DNA of 64,000 nucleotides from Vicinamibacteria bacterium (GTDB lineage Bacteria > Acidobacteriota > Vicinamibacteria > Fen-336). Numbering within the stretch: the stretch's first letter is position 1; the number at the start of each line of letters is the position of its first letter. This document shows positions 50,322 to 61,867 of this stretch, one piece after another. The stretch covers positions 33,278 to 97,277 of the forward strand of contig JAMQGV010000050.1 in NCBI GenBank assembly GCA_025994075.1, written 5' to 3'. The translations under genes were made by a program, and so were the position numbers. The notes under the pieces were generated by a model. It saw only the letters and a program-made list of their open reading frames with translations, ran no database searches and was not told the origin of the DNA.

Positions 50322-51640
50322 CGCGCGGCCTTCTGGAACTCCCGGTTGTCGGGCGGCACGGCCCCGCGCTCGCGGGCGACCTTGCGCTGCTCGGCCAGGA
50401 ACGCCCGCAGCAGGTCCTCGCGCTGGAGCGCCTGCAGGCCCAGCACGCGCTCCCAGGTCACGGGCCGCACGCGGGCCGCCACGCTGCCGTCGGCGGCGAG
50501 CAGGTGCTGGCCGACGGTGACCACCCACTCGCCCTCCTGCAGGCCGCCGACGCCCGCGGTCTGCCGCCCTTCGCCGATCACCTCGACCGGCTTCAGCCGG
50601 GCCGCGAAGGTGCGCTCGCCCATCGCCTCGCCGGGGGTCAGCTTCGCGCCGCCGAGATCGAGCACGTAGACGCCGCGCACGCCGGTGCGCGGGTCCTCGT
50701 GCAGCGCGCTGTTCGGCACCAGGGTCGCGGGCGCGCTCTCGCCGTACAGCAGGTCGACCGCGACGAACAGCCCCGGCGGCAGCCGCTCGGCGTGCCCGCG
50801 CGGCAGGTCGATCTCGCCCGTGGTGCTGAACGACCCGGCGGCCAGGAACGGCGAGACGCGGGTCAGCTTCGCGGCGATCGGCTCGGCGCCCTGCCCCGGG
50901 TGCACGAGCACGGGTTGCCCGGGCTTCACCTTGGCGAGCATCTCGCCCGTCAGCGGGATCTCCACCCGCACGTTGTCCAGGTTGCCGAGCTCGAACAGCA
51001 CCGTCGACGGGCCCACCAGCAGGCCCACCTCCGCGTTGCGGCGGCCGACGCGTCCGCCGACAGGCGCCCGGATCTCGGTGCGGGACAGCGCCTGCTCGCG
51101 CTGGGCGAGCGTCGCCTTCGCCTGGTCGACGCGGGCCGCCGACTCGGCGGCGTTCGCCTCGGCAGCGGCGAGCTGCGCCTCCTGGGTCTCGATCTCCAGG
51201 CGCGCGATGAGCTGCTGCTCCGCCAGCTCGCGCGAGCGGCGGACCTGGGCGGACAGCTCCGCGACGCGGGCGCGGGCCGCGGCGGTCGCCGCCTCCTCGA
51301 GCCGCACGGTCGCCTCGGCCTCGCGCTGCGCCTCGCGCAGCTCGCGGTCGTCGAGGCGGACCAGAAGCTGGCCGCGGCTCACCGCCTCGCCGCTGCGGAC
51401 GTGGACGGAGACGACGGCGGCGTCGATCTCGGGGCGCACCGTGATCTGGCCCTCGGCGCGGACGACGCCACTGACCCGCTCCTCGAGCGGCAGGGTGCCG
51501 GCGCGGGCCGCCACCGCCTCGACCGCGGGCGCGGGCGGCTCGGGGCCGCCGGCCTGCTGCGAGCTGCACGCCAGCCCGATCCACGCCAGCACCAACGGTG
51601 CGCACCGCCTCAGCTTCTTCGACACGCCGGCAGCGTACAC
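50318..51640 (-). CDS. RND efflux periplasmic adaptor lipoprotein
   Basis: A 440-residue membrane fusion protein that links the inner-membrane pump to the outer-membrane channel. A hydrophobic N-terminus ends in the lipobox-like IGLACSS, suggesting a lipid anchor. The lipoyl half-motif GEAVSRGQLLVRLDDREL follows, then a coiled hairpin from about residues 100-190 rich in Ala/Glu/Arg, the second half-motif SRTEIRAPVGGRVGRR, and a beta-barrel domain (FELGNLDNVRVEIPL). Two GTG starts (51640, 51625) are possible; the later one gives a typical signal peptide of about 20 residues. It is the first gene of the efflux operon. Confidence 0.93.
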   Translation of the reverse strand: MYAAGVSKKLRRCAPLVLAWIGLACSSQQAGGPEPPAPAVEAVAARAGTLPLEERVSGVVRAEGQITVRPEIDAAVVSVHVRSGEAVSRGQLLVRLDDRELREAQREAEATVRLEEAATAAARARVAELSAQVRRSRELAEQQLIARLEIETQEAQLAAAEANAAESAARVDQAKATLAQREQALSRTEIRAPVGGRVGRRNAEVGLLVGPSTVLFELGNLDNVRVEIPLTGEMLAKVKPGQPVLVHPGQGAEPIAAKLTRVSPFLAAGSFSTTGEIDLPRGHAERLPPGLFVAVDLLYGESAPATLVPNSALHEDPRTGVRGVYVLDLGGAKLTPGEAMGERTFAARLKPVEVIGEGRQTAGVGGLQEGEWVVTVGQHLLAADGSVAARVRPVTWERVLGLQALQREDLLRAFLAEQRKVARERGAVPPDNREFQKAAR

Positions 51641-51787
51641 CCGAGTGGATGCCGCCGAGCGACCGGCCCGGTCGTTTGACGAGGATTTGCACAGGACCGG
51701 GAGGGCACCCTAAGTCGCTGAAACGCAAGGCCTCGCAAAAGATTGTGACAGCGGGGTGACAGCGCCGGGGCAGGCCGGAGCGAAACC

Positions 51788-51795
51788 TATAATCG
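51788..51795 (+). promoter_or_regulatory. Putative -10 element TATAATCG of argS
   Basis: TATAATCG, a perfect -10 hexamer followed by CG, ends 12 bases before the argS ATG. No -35 box sits at 16-18 bases; GTGACA at 51756-51761 is 26 bases away. It lies in the longest noncoding stretch of the window (51641-51807, 167 bases), otherwise without visible features. Confidence 0.5.
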
Positions 51796-51807
51796 ACTCG
51801 ACCGCCG

Positions 51808-53763
51808 ATGATCCTCGCGCTCCAAGCCCGCCTCGCCGATGCCCTCCGTGCGGCCGCCCGCGATGCCTTCGGCGTCGATCCGGGGGCCGTCGGTTTCCAG
51901 TACCCCCCGGACCCGGCGATGGGCGACCTCGCCTCCAGCGCGGCCATGTCGCTCGCCAAGGCGCAGCGCAGGAACCCGCGCGAGATCGCGGCGGCGCTGG
52001 CCGAGCGGATGGCGAAGGCCCCGGGCGTGAGCCGGGCCGAGGTCGCCGGCGCGGGCTTCGTCAACCTGTTCCTCGACCGCGGCGCCGCGCTGGGCACGCT
52101 GGCCGCGGGGCTGCGCGACCCGCAACCGGCGGCGGCCGTGCCCGGCCACGCGATCGTCGAGCACACGTCGATCAACCCCAACAAGGCCGCCCACGTCGGG
52201 CACGTGCGCAACGCGATCCTGGGCGACACGTTCGTCCGCATCCTGCGCGCGCGCGGCCACGACGTCGGGGTCCAGAACTACATCGACGACACCGGCGTGC
52301 AGGTGGCCGACGTGGTGGTCGGCTTCCTGCACCTCGAGAAGAAGGCGCTGGCCGAGGTCGCGGCGATCCCGGGCAGGTTCGACTACTACTGCTGGGACCT
52401 CTACGCGCGGGTCGGCGACTTCTACGCGGCCGCGCCGGAGAACAAGGCGAAGCAGGCCGAGGTGCTGCACGCCATCGAGGCCGGCAGCAACGACGTGGCG
52501 GCGCTGGCCGAACACGTCGCCGCCCGGATCGTCGCCTGCCACCTCGAGACGATGGCCCGGCTCGGCATCCGCTACGAGCTGCTCGCCCACGAAAGCGACA
52601 TCCTGCGGCTGCACTTCTGGAACCGCGCCTTCGCGCTGCTGAAGGACGCGGGCGCGATCCGCCTCGTCACCGAAGGCAAGCAGATCGGCTGCTGGGTTCT
52701 CGGCATGGGCAAGGGCGACGACGCTGCCGCCGTCGACGAAGACAAGATCCTCGTGCGCTCCAACGGCACGGTCACCTACACCGGCAAGGACATCGCCTAC
52801 CAGCTCTGGAAGCTGGGCCGGCTCGACCGCGACTTCCGCTACCGGCTCTACCGGGAGGAGCCGGACGGGCACAAGGTGTGGCAGACGACCAGCGGCGACA
52901 GCGACCCCGGCGCCCCCAGGTTCGGCCACGCCCGCGACGTCTACAACGTGATCGACGTCGGCCAGTCGTACCCGCAGCGGGTGGTCAAGGCGGGGGTCGC
53001 GGCGCTCGGCTTCGAGCGCGAGGCCGCCGGCACCCACCACCTTGCGTACGAGAAGGTCGTGCTCTCGCAGGCCACCGCGAAGGCGCTCGGCTACGAGGTC
53101 GCCGATGAAGGCGGCGCGGTCAAGGTGTCGGGCCGCAAGGGCCTCGGGGTCAAGGCCGACGACCTGATCGACGCCCTGGAACGCAAGGCGCTCGCGGAGA
53201 TCGAGGCCCGCGACCCGGAGCGCCCGGCGGAGCAGAAGCAGCGCACGGCGCGCGAGATCGCCGTCGGCGCGCTGCGCTACTTCATGCTGCGCTACGGGCG
53301 CACCCGCGTGCTCACCTTCGACCTGGAGGAGGCGCTGGCCTTCACCGGCGAGACCGGCCCCTACGTCCAGAACGCGATCGTGCGGGCGCGGAACATCTTC
53401 GCCAAGCTGGAGGCCGAGGGGCACCGCGTCGAGGCGCTGCTGGAGCGGGCCCGCGGCCTCGACCTCGGCGCGATGCTCGACGGCGACGAGGGCGCGGAGA
53501 TCTGGGCGCTGGCGCTGCTGATGGCGCGCTCCGAGGAGGTGGCCGAGGCGGCCGTGGCCTCCGAGGAGCCGTCGCTGGTGGCCCGCCACGCCTTCGCGGT
53601 GGCCCAGGCCTTCCACGGCTACTACCAGAAGCCGAAGTATTCGCTGCTGCGCGCGGAGAGCGAGGACCGGCGCGCGCTGCGCGTGCTGGTCGTCGACGCC
53701 TTCGTGCGGCAGATGACGGCGCTCGCGGGCCTGCTCGGGATCCCGGTCCCCGAGCGGATGTAG
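51808..53763 (+). CDS. argS: Arginyl-tRNA synthetase
   Basis: A 651-residue class I synthetase. The N-terminal Add-1 domain has VGFQYPPDPAMGDLASSAAM. The HIGH-type motif is in HTSINPNKAAHVGHVRNAILGD, a family hallmark, and the KMSK-equivalent is VSGRKGLGVKADDL. An anticodon-binding DALR domain ends the protein (HAFAVAQAFHGYYQKPKYSLL, then DAFVRQMTALAGLLGIPVPERM). It charges tRNA-Arg and needs the tRNA for activation, as is usual for ArgRS. The upstream TATAAT is close enough to suggest a short leader. The next gene follows after four bases. Confidence 0.97.
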   Translation: MILALQARLADALRAAARDAFGVDPGAVGFQYPPDPAMGDLASSAAMSLAKAQRRNPREIAAALAERMAKAPGVSRAEVAGAGFVNLFLDRGAALGTLAAGLRDPQPAAAVPGHAIVEHTSINPNKAAHVGHVRNAILGDTFVRILRARGHDVGVQNYIDDTGVQVADVVVGFLHLEKKALAEVAAIPGRFDYYCWDLYARVGDFYAAAPENKAKQAEVLHAIEAGSNDVAALAEHVAARIVACHLETMARLGIRYELLAHESDILRLHFWNRAFALLKDAGAIRLVTEGKQIGCWVLGMGKGDDAAAVDEDKILVRSNGTVTYTGKDIAYQLWKLGRLDRDFRYRLYREEPDGHKVWQTTSGDSDPGAPRFGHARDVYNVIDVGQSYPQRVVKAGVAALGFEREAAGTHHLAYEKVVLSQATAKALGYEVADEGGAVKVSGRKGLGVKADDLIDALERKALAEIEARDPERPAEQKQRTAREIAVGALRYFMLRYGRTRVLTFDLEEALAFTGETGPYVQNAIVRARNIFAKLEAEGHRVEALLERARGLDLGAMLDGDEGAEIWALALLMARSEEVAEAAVASEEPSLVARHAFAVAQAFHGYYQKPKYSLLRAESEDRRALRVLVVDAFVRQMTALAGLLGIPVPERM

Positions 53764-53767
53764 GGAG

Positions 53768-54478
53768 ATGGCGGGCCGTCCCCTGATCGGCATCACCGTC
53801 GCCGAAGACGACGGCAACCCGGCCTTCCACCGGCTGCGCAAGGACTACGTGCGCTCGGTCGAGAAGGCGGGCGGGGTGCCGGTGCTGCTGGCGCCCGTCG
53901 ACGAAGCCCTGGTGCCGGCGCTGCTCGAGCGCGTCGACGGCCTCGTGTTCTCGGGCGGCGCCGACGTGGACCCCGCGCGCTACGGCCACGAGCCGCACCC
54001 GAAGCTGGGCCCGCTGGCGCCGCAGCGGGACGCCTTCGAGCTGGCGCTGCTGCGAGCGGCCGTCGAACGTGACGTCCCGTGCCTTTGCATCTGCCGCGGT
54101 CACCAGGTGCTAAACGTTGCGCTGGGCGGAACCCTGATCCAGGACCTCCCGTCGAAGCTGTCAGGGGGGCTCGACCACGATCCCCGGAAGCAGCGCGACG
54201 AGCTGGCCCACGACGTCGCCCTGGTCCCGGGCACGCGCCTCCACGCGATTCTCGGAGGGCAGCCGCAGGTGGCCGTCAACAGCTTCCATCACCAGGCGAT
54301 CGACACGCCGGCCCCGGGGCTCGTGGTCTGCGCCCGCGCGGCCGACGGCGTGATCGAAGGCGCGGAGCTGCCAGGCCGCCGCCTGGTGCTCGGCGTGCAG
54401 TGGCACCCGGAGTCGTTCTGGCGCCGGGACCCGGGCTTCGACCCGCTGTTCCGCGCGCTGTGCGAGGCCGCGGCGTGA
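53768..54478 (+). CDS. Class I glutamine amidotransferase, gamma-glutamyl-GABA hydrolase-like
   Basis: A 236-residue protein of the C26 peptidase family (PuuD-like). The oxyanion and nucleophile region is CLCICRGHQVLNVALGGTLIQDL, with the Cys before RGHQ as nucleophile. The catalytic His and Glu are in GVQWHPESFW. GLVFSGGADVDPARYG is a typical N-terminal motif. Relatives hydrolyse gamma-glutamyl bonds, for example in putrescine breakdown, but no other polyamine genes are near. It follows argS by four bases, and its stop overlaps the start of the thioredoxin-like gene. Confidence 0.88.
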   Translation: MAGRPLIGITVAEDDGNPAFHRLRKDYVRSVEKAGGVPVLLAPVDEALVPALLERVDGLVFSGGADVDPARYGHEPHPKLGPLAPQRDAFELALLRAAVERDVPCLCICRGHQVLNVALGGTLIQDLPSKLSGGLDHDPRKQRDELAHDVALVPGTRLHAILGGQPQVAVNSFHHQAIDTPAPGLVVCARAADGVIEGAELPGRRLVLGVQWHPESFWRRDPGFDPLFRALCEAAA

Positions 54479-55353
54479 GCGGCGCCGCGCTCGTCGTCAG
54501 CCTGCTGCTGCTCGGCGGCAACGCCGGCCCGGAATCGGGCCGCGTCTCGATCCGCTGGCAGGGCAGCTTCGAGGACGCGCAGCGCAAGGCGCGCCAGGCG
54601 AAGAAGCCGCTGCTCGTCGACTTCTGGGCCGAGTGGTGCTCGTGGTGCACCCGCCTCGACCAGACGACCTACGTCGACCCCACCGTGGTCAAGCTGTCCG
54701 AGGCCTTCGTCGCGGTCAAGATCGACACCGAGGGCGGCCCGCGCGAGCGCGCCGTGGCCCAGCGCTACAAGGTCGTCTCGCTGCCGACGGTGCTGTTCGT
54801 GACCCCCGCGGGCCGCCTGATCCGCCGCGTCGACGGCTTCCAGGGCCCAGGCCAGTTCCCGCGCACGCTGCAGGAGACGCAGGAGCTGGCGCACAAGGTG
54901 ATGGGCTGGGAGGCCGCCCTCGACAAGGACAAGAACGACGTCGAGTCGCTGGTCGGGCTCGGCGCCCACCTCCACGACCTGGAGGCGTTCGACGAGGCGA
55001 AGGAACTGCTGCAGCGCGCGCGGGGCCGCGATGCGGCGCGGCCGCTCGAGGAGCGCAAGCGGGTGCGGATGATGCTCGGCATCGTCCAGCACTACGAGCG
55101 CCGCTTCGGCGAAGCCGACCAGCTCCTGCGCGAGGGCCTCGACCTCGGCCCCAGCCGCGACTACGACCCGAAGATCCTCTACGTGATGGGCAAGAACTTC
55201 TCCAAGTGGGGCAAGTTCGACGAGGCCCGCGCCGCGCTCGAGACCTGCATCCGGATCGCCTCGGGCGGACCGCTCGCCGGCAAGGCGCGGGAGATGCTCT
55301 TCTGGCTCGAGCGCGAGGAGAAGCAGCGCCAGCGCCGCGAGCGGAAGAAGTAG
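54475..55353 (+). CDS. Exported thioredoxin-like protein with TPR-type repeats
   Basis: A 292-residue protein. A hydrophobic N-terminus (ALVVSLLLLGGNAG) suggests export or membrane anchoring. A thioredoxin fold follows at about residues 15-140 with DFWAEWCSWCTRLD as the redox site and cis-Pro in VSLPTVLFV. After that come TPR-like helices (LVGLGAHLHDLEAFDEAKELL, YERRFGEADQLLREGL, KWGKFDEARAALETCI). It resembles the thioredoxin_7/DsbD-gamma type and may maintain thiols in the periplasm or aid folding. The GTG start overlaps the previous stop (GTGA). Confidence 0.82.
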   Translation: MSGAALVVSLLLLGGNAGPESGRVSIRWQGSFEDAQRKARQAKKPLLVDFWAEWCSWCTRLDQTTYVDPTVVKLSEAFVAVKIDTEGGPRERAVAQRYKVVSLPTVLFVTPAGRLIRRVDGFQGPGQFPRTLQETQELAHKVMGWEAALDKDKNDVESLVGLGAHLHDLEAFDEAKELLQRARGRDAARPLEERKRVRMMLGIVQHYERRFGEADQLLREGLDLGPSRDYDPKILYVMGKNFSKWGKFDEARAALETCIRIASGGPLAGKAREMLFWLEREEKQRQRRERKK

Positions 55354-55354
55354 C

Positions 55355-56275
55355 TCAGCCCTCCGAAAGGAACTCCCGCAGCAGCCGCTTGACGTCCTCC
55401 GGCCGCTCCTCCTGCGGCATGTGGCCGCTGCCGCGGATGATCTCGACGCGGGCTCCCGCCACGTCGCGCCGGAACAGCTCCGCGTGCTCCACCGGGGTCC
55501 AGCGATCCGCTTCGCCCCAGATCACGAGCGTCGGCGCCTGCACCGAACGCGCAGCCGTCGCGAAGTCGGCGCCGGGGTCGGAGCCGAGCAGGGCCCGCAG
55601 CGCGGCGGCCGCGCCCGGCCTCGCGGCGGGCGCCGCGTAGGCGTCGATCCGCGCGGCGTCGACCCGCGAGTCGTCCTCGAACACCTGGCGCAGCCCGAGC
55701 CAGACGAGCCAGCGCGGCGGCGCGGGCAGCGCCTCCAGCGGCGCGCCGGCCGGCGAGGCGATCAGCCGCAGCAGCCACGGCCGCTGTCCTGGCGCCTGGT
55801 TGTAGCCGGCGGCGTCGATCAGGACGAGGCGTCGCACGCGCTCGGGGCGTCGGGCCGCGACCAGCGTCGAGACCGCTCCACCGAGGCTGTGCCCGACCAG
55901 CGCGAAACGCTGGAGCCCGAGCTGGTCCGCGATCCCGAGCACCGCGGCGGGCAGCCTCTCGAAGGAGAGGTCCGGCGGCTGGCTCGAGCCGCCGAACCCG
56001 GGCAGGTCGAGGGCGACGACCTCGTGGCGGCCTGCCAGTTCGGGCAGCACGTCCCTCCACGTGTAGATCGAGCTGGCGATGCCGTGGACGAGCACCACCG
56101 GTGGTCCGCTGCCCGTGCGCACGTAGCGGATCTCGTCGCCTCCCACCCGCGCCCGCACGGGCACGAGCCCCGCCGCGGGCAGCCAGGCGTCGACCGGCTC
56201 GGCGCGCCCCGGCCAGAACAGCGCGACCAGCAGGGCGGCGGCGACGATCGCCGAGACCGCTCGACCTCGCGTCAT
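55355..56275 (-). CDS. Alpha/beta hydrolase, exported or membrane-anchored
   Basis: About 306 residues with an N-terminal hydrophobic segment (AVSAIVAAALLVALFWPG). An alpha/beta-hydrolase core follows: oxyanion motif VVLVHGIASSIYTW, nucleophile Ser in VGHSLGGAVSTLVA, Asp in IWGEADRWTPVEH, and the final His in IRGSGHMPQEERP. The substrate is unknown; the family includes esterases, epoxide hydrolases and C-C hydrolases. ATG 56275 is used here. ATG 56293 is an alternative with a GAGG ribosome site, and it would leave only six bases before the divergent GH113-like gene. Confidence 0.85.
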   Translation of the reverse strand: MTRGRAVSAIVAAALLVALFWPGRAEPVDAWLPAAGLVPVRARVGGDEIRYVRTGSGPPVVLVHGIASSIYTWRDVLPELAGRHEVVALDLPGFGGSSQPPDLSFERLPAAVLGIADQLGLQRFALVGHSLGGAVSTLVAARRPERVRRLVLIDAAGYNQAPGQRPWLLRLIASPAGAPLEALPAPPRWLVWLGLRQVFEDDSRVDAARIDAYAAPAARPGAAAALRALLGSDPGADFATAARSVQAPTLVIWGEADRWTPVEHAELFRRDVAGARVEIIRGSGHMPQEERPEDVKRLLREFLSEG

Positions 56276-56299
56276 GACGGCGGAGGTTAGCATCGCCGG

Positions 56300-57865
56300 A
56301 TGCCTCGCTCCGTGGCGCTGGCGACGTGCACCGCGGCGTCGCTGCTCGGGTTCTTCGCGGTCGCCTCGGCGCCGGCCTCGCGCGGTGCCGAGCTGGCGGC
56401 CGCGCTGCGCGGGCTCTACGACGGCCCGCCCGCGGCGCACGAGCGCTGGGGCGCGGGGCCGCCGCTCGTCACGCTGCCCGACGGCTCGCGGGTGCCGCGC
56501 GACAAGGCCTGGCGCGACCACCCGGAGTTCGAGACCGCTGCCACGCGCCTGCTGCGCGCCCCGGGCGACGCCGCGCTCGGGGCCTGGCTGCTGCGGGCAC
56601 GGCCGGGGCCGCTCGCGGCCGGAACCCGGCGCGCCCTGCAGGCGGTGCTCGACGGCCAGGACGGGCTCGCCGCCTCCGAGGCCGCACGCACGCTCGCGAC
56701 CCGCGGCGGGCGGGCGGCGCTGGCGGACCTGGAGCGGGTCGCGCGCGAGGCCCGGGTCCCGCTCGTGAGGGCCGCCGCGGACTGGGCGGCGGCGGAGGCT
56801 CGCGGCGCCCCGCCGCCCGCGCGAAGCGGCGCGCCGTTCGGGCGCGGCGTCGCGTGGTGGTACGAAGCCCAGGACGGCGACCACGGCGCGGCCTCGTTCA
56901 CGCGGCTGCGCCGGCTCGGCGTCGACACCGTGTCGCTCCACACCTGGGACCCGCTGCAGGTGGCGGCGCGACGGCCGGAGTTCGCCGAGGCGCGCCGCCG
57001 CTTCGCGCCCCGCGACCTCGCGGCGACGGTGCGCGCCGCGCACGCCGCGGGCCTGCAGGTGCTGGTCAAGCCGCATCTCGAGATGGCGCGGCTGCCGCTC
57101 TCCGACGCGGAGCGCGCGGCGCTGCGCGGGACCGACCGCGCGGCGCGCGAGGCGGCGATGGCCGCGCTGCGCGAGCGGCGCCGGCTGCAGGGCTGGCACG
57201 GCGAGATCGAGATGCAGGACGACGCGGACTGGCGGCGCTGGTTCGAGCGCTACGCGGACTATCTGCTCGCCCACGCCCGCGAGGCGCGGGCGGCCGGCGC
57301 CGACGCGTTCTGCGTCGGCCGCGAGCTGGACCGCACGGTGCTGGCCCGCGAGGCCGACTGGCGGCTGCTGATCGCCCGCGTGCGCGTGATCTTCCCCGGC
57401 CCGCTCACCTACTCCGCCCACCACGACACGTTCGACCGGCTCGGCTTCTGGGACGCACTCGACTTCGCGGGAGTCGCCGCCTACTTCCCGATCGCGCTCG
57501 GCGCGCAGCAGCAGCCCACCGACGCCGAGCTGGCCGCCGGCTGGCGCCCTGTCCAGGCGCGGCTGTCGAGGTTCGCGCGCCGCCTCGGTCGCCCGGTGGT
57601 GGCCACCGAGGTCGGCTACCCCGCGATCCCCGGCGCCGCCGCCAGGCCGTGGGAGGAGCGCGACGAGCCGGCCGACCCGTGGCTGCAGGCACGGCTGCTG
57701 GACGCGGCGCTCGGCGCGCTCTCCCGCACCGACGGCGTGACCGGCGCCCACGTCTGGCTGTGGGAGGGCGTGGGCAGCCCGCCCTTCCGCGACCCGAGCT
57801 TCACCGTCCACGGCAAGCCGGCGGAGTTCGCGCTCGCCCGCTGGTTCGGCGGCTTCGGCCGGTAG
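56300..57865 (+). CDS. GH113-like TIM-barrel protein, secreted
   Basis: A 521-residue exported protein with a signal peptide near residues 1-28. A helical N-terminal region of about 160 residues, rich in Ala/Arg, precedes a TIM-barrel domain from about residue 175 (RGVAWWYEAQ, GVDTVSLHTWDP, LQVLVKPHLEM). Likely acid/base Glu342 is in CVGRELDRT, and likely nucleophile Glu437 is in VATEVGYPAIP, positions matching the GH113 beta-mannanase family and related GTA-type barrels. Substrate assignment is tentative; activity on beta-mannan is only inferred from family. It faces the alpha/beta hydrolase head to head and the patatin tail to tail. Confidence 0.78.
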   Translation: MPRSVALATCTAASLLGFFAVASAPASRGAELAAALRGLYDGPPAAHERWGAGPPLVTLPDGSRVPRDKAWRDHPEFETAATRLLRAPGDAALGAWLLRARPGPLAAGTRRALQAVLDGQDGLAASEAARTLATRGGRAALADLERVAREARVPLVRAAADWAAAEARGAPPPARSGAPFGRGVAWWYEAQDGDHGAASFTRLRRLGVDTVSLHTWDPLQVAARRPEFAEARRRFAPRDLAATVRAAHAAGLQVLVKPHLEMARLPLSDAERAALRGTDRAAREAAMAALRERRRLQGWHGEIEMQDDADWRRWFERYADYLLAHAREARAAGADAFCVGRELDRTVLAREADWRLLIARVRVIFPGPLTYSAHHDTFDRLGFWDALDFAGVAAYFPIALGAQQQPTDAELAAGWRPVQARLSRFARRLGRPVVATEVGYPAIPGAAARPWEERDEPADPWLQARLLDAALGALSRTDGVTGAHVWLWEGVGSPPFRDPSFTVHGKPAEFALARWFGGFGR

Positions 57866-57868
57866 CGC

Positions 57869-58629
57869 TCAGCCTTCGAGCAGGCGCCTCAGCTCGGGCA
57901 GCGCGGAGCGCAGGGCCTCGCGGCCGGCCTCGAAGAACTGCGGGATCCGGCGCGGCTGCATCCAGCCGGAGTCGCCCATCTTGGGCGCGATCACCATGTC
58001 GGCCCCGAGCAGCTCGCCGCGGGTGCGTCCGCGCAACAGGGTCAGCCCCGCGCGCAGCGCGACAGCGACGAACGAGGCGGCGCCCGGCCACTTCGTGCCG
58101 CTGTTGCAGTCGAGCGCGAGCACGACGCCGCCTTCGCCCGCGAGGTCGCGGGCCGGCCGCACCGGGATCACCTCCGACACGCCGCCGTCGTAGTAGCGCA
58201 CGCCGTCGAGCACCATCGGCGGGAACACGCCCGGGAAGCTGCACGAGGCGCGCACGCGGTCGCGCAGCGGGCCCGAGGTGAACACCACCTTCTCGCCGGT
58301 GTCGACCTGGGTGGCCACCACGGCCAGCGGGCAGCGCAGGCCCTCGAAGGTCGCGACCGGAAGGAACTCGTCGATCAGCGCGCCCAGCTTGGTGCCGGAC
58401 AGCAGGCCGCCGCCCCAGCCGCGGACCCAGAACCACGGGTGCAGGCGCGAGGCCTGGTCGATCAGCTTCTCGAGGTCGGCGCCACCGGCCCAGGCCGCCG
58501 CGACCAGGGCGCCGCCGGAGACGCCGGCCACGCCCGCGACGGGGATGCCCGCGCGCTCCAGCTCGAAGAGCACGCCCGCGTGGGCCGCCGCGTGGCCGCC
58601 GCCGCCGGACAGCGCGAGGTAGAGGGGCT

Positions 58630-58633
<4 letters not shown>
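57869..58633 (-). CDS. Patatin-like phospholipase
   Basis: A 254-residue protein with the patatin fold. The glycine-rich oxyanion loop is YLALSGGGGHAAAHAGVLFEL, the nucleophile elbow Ser is in VAGVSGGALVAAAW (G-x-S-x-G), and the partner Asp is in YYDGGVSEVIPV. It forms a Ser-Asp dyad and would hydrolyse acyl lipids. Its GTG start overlaps the carB stop by four bases (GTGA), so it is translated with the carbamoyl-phosphate operon despite no known metabolic link. A His stands where most patatins carry Arg/Lys in the glycine loop. Confidence 0.85.
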
Positions 58634-61833
<3,200 letters not shown>

Positions 61834-61867
61834 CGTTCCTTGGGGTTCTTCGGTCGTGGCGCCGCTG

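Noticed and set aside
51743..51761. TTGTGA and GTGACA as a -35 box for argS
   Set aside because: They are 39 and 26 bases from the TATAAT, far outside the 16-18 base spacing.
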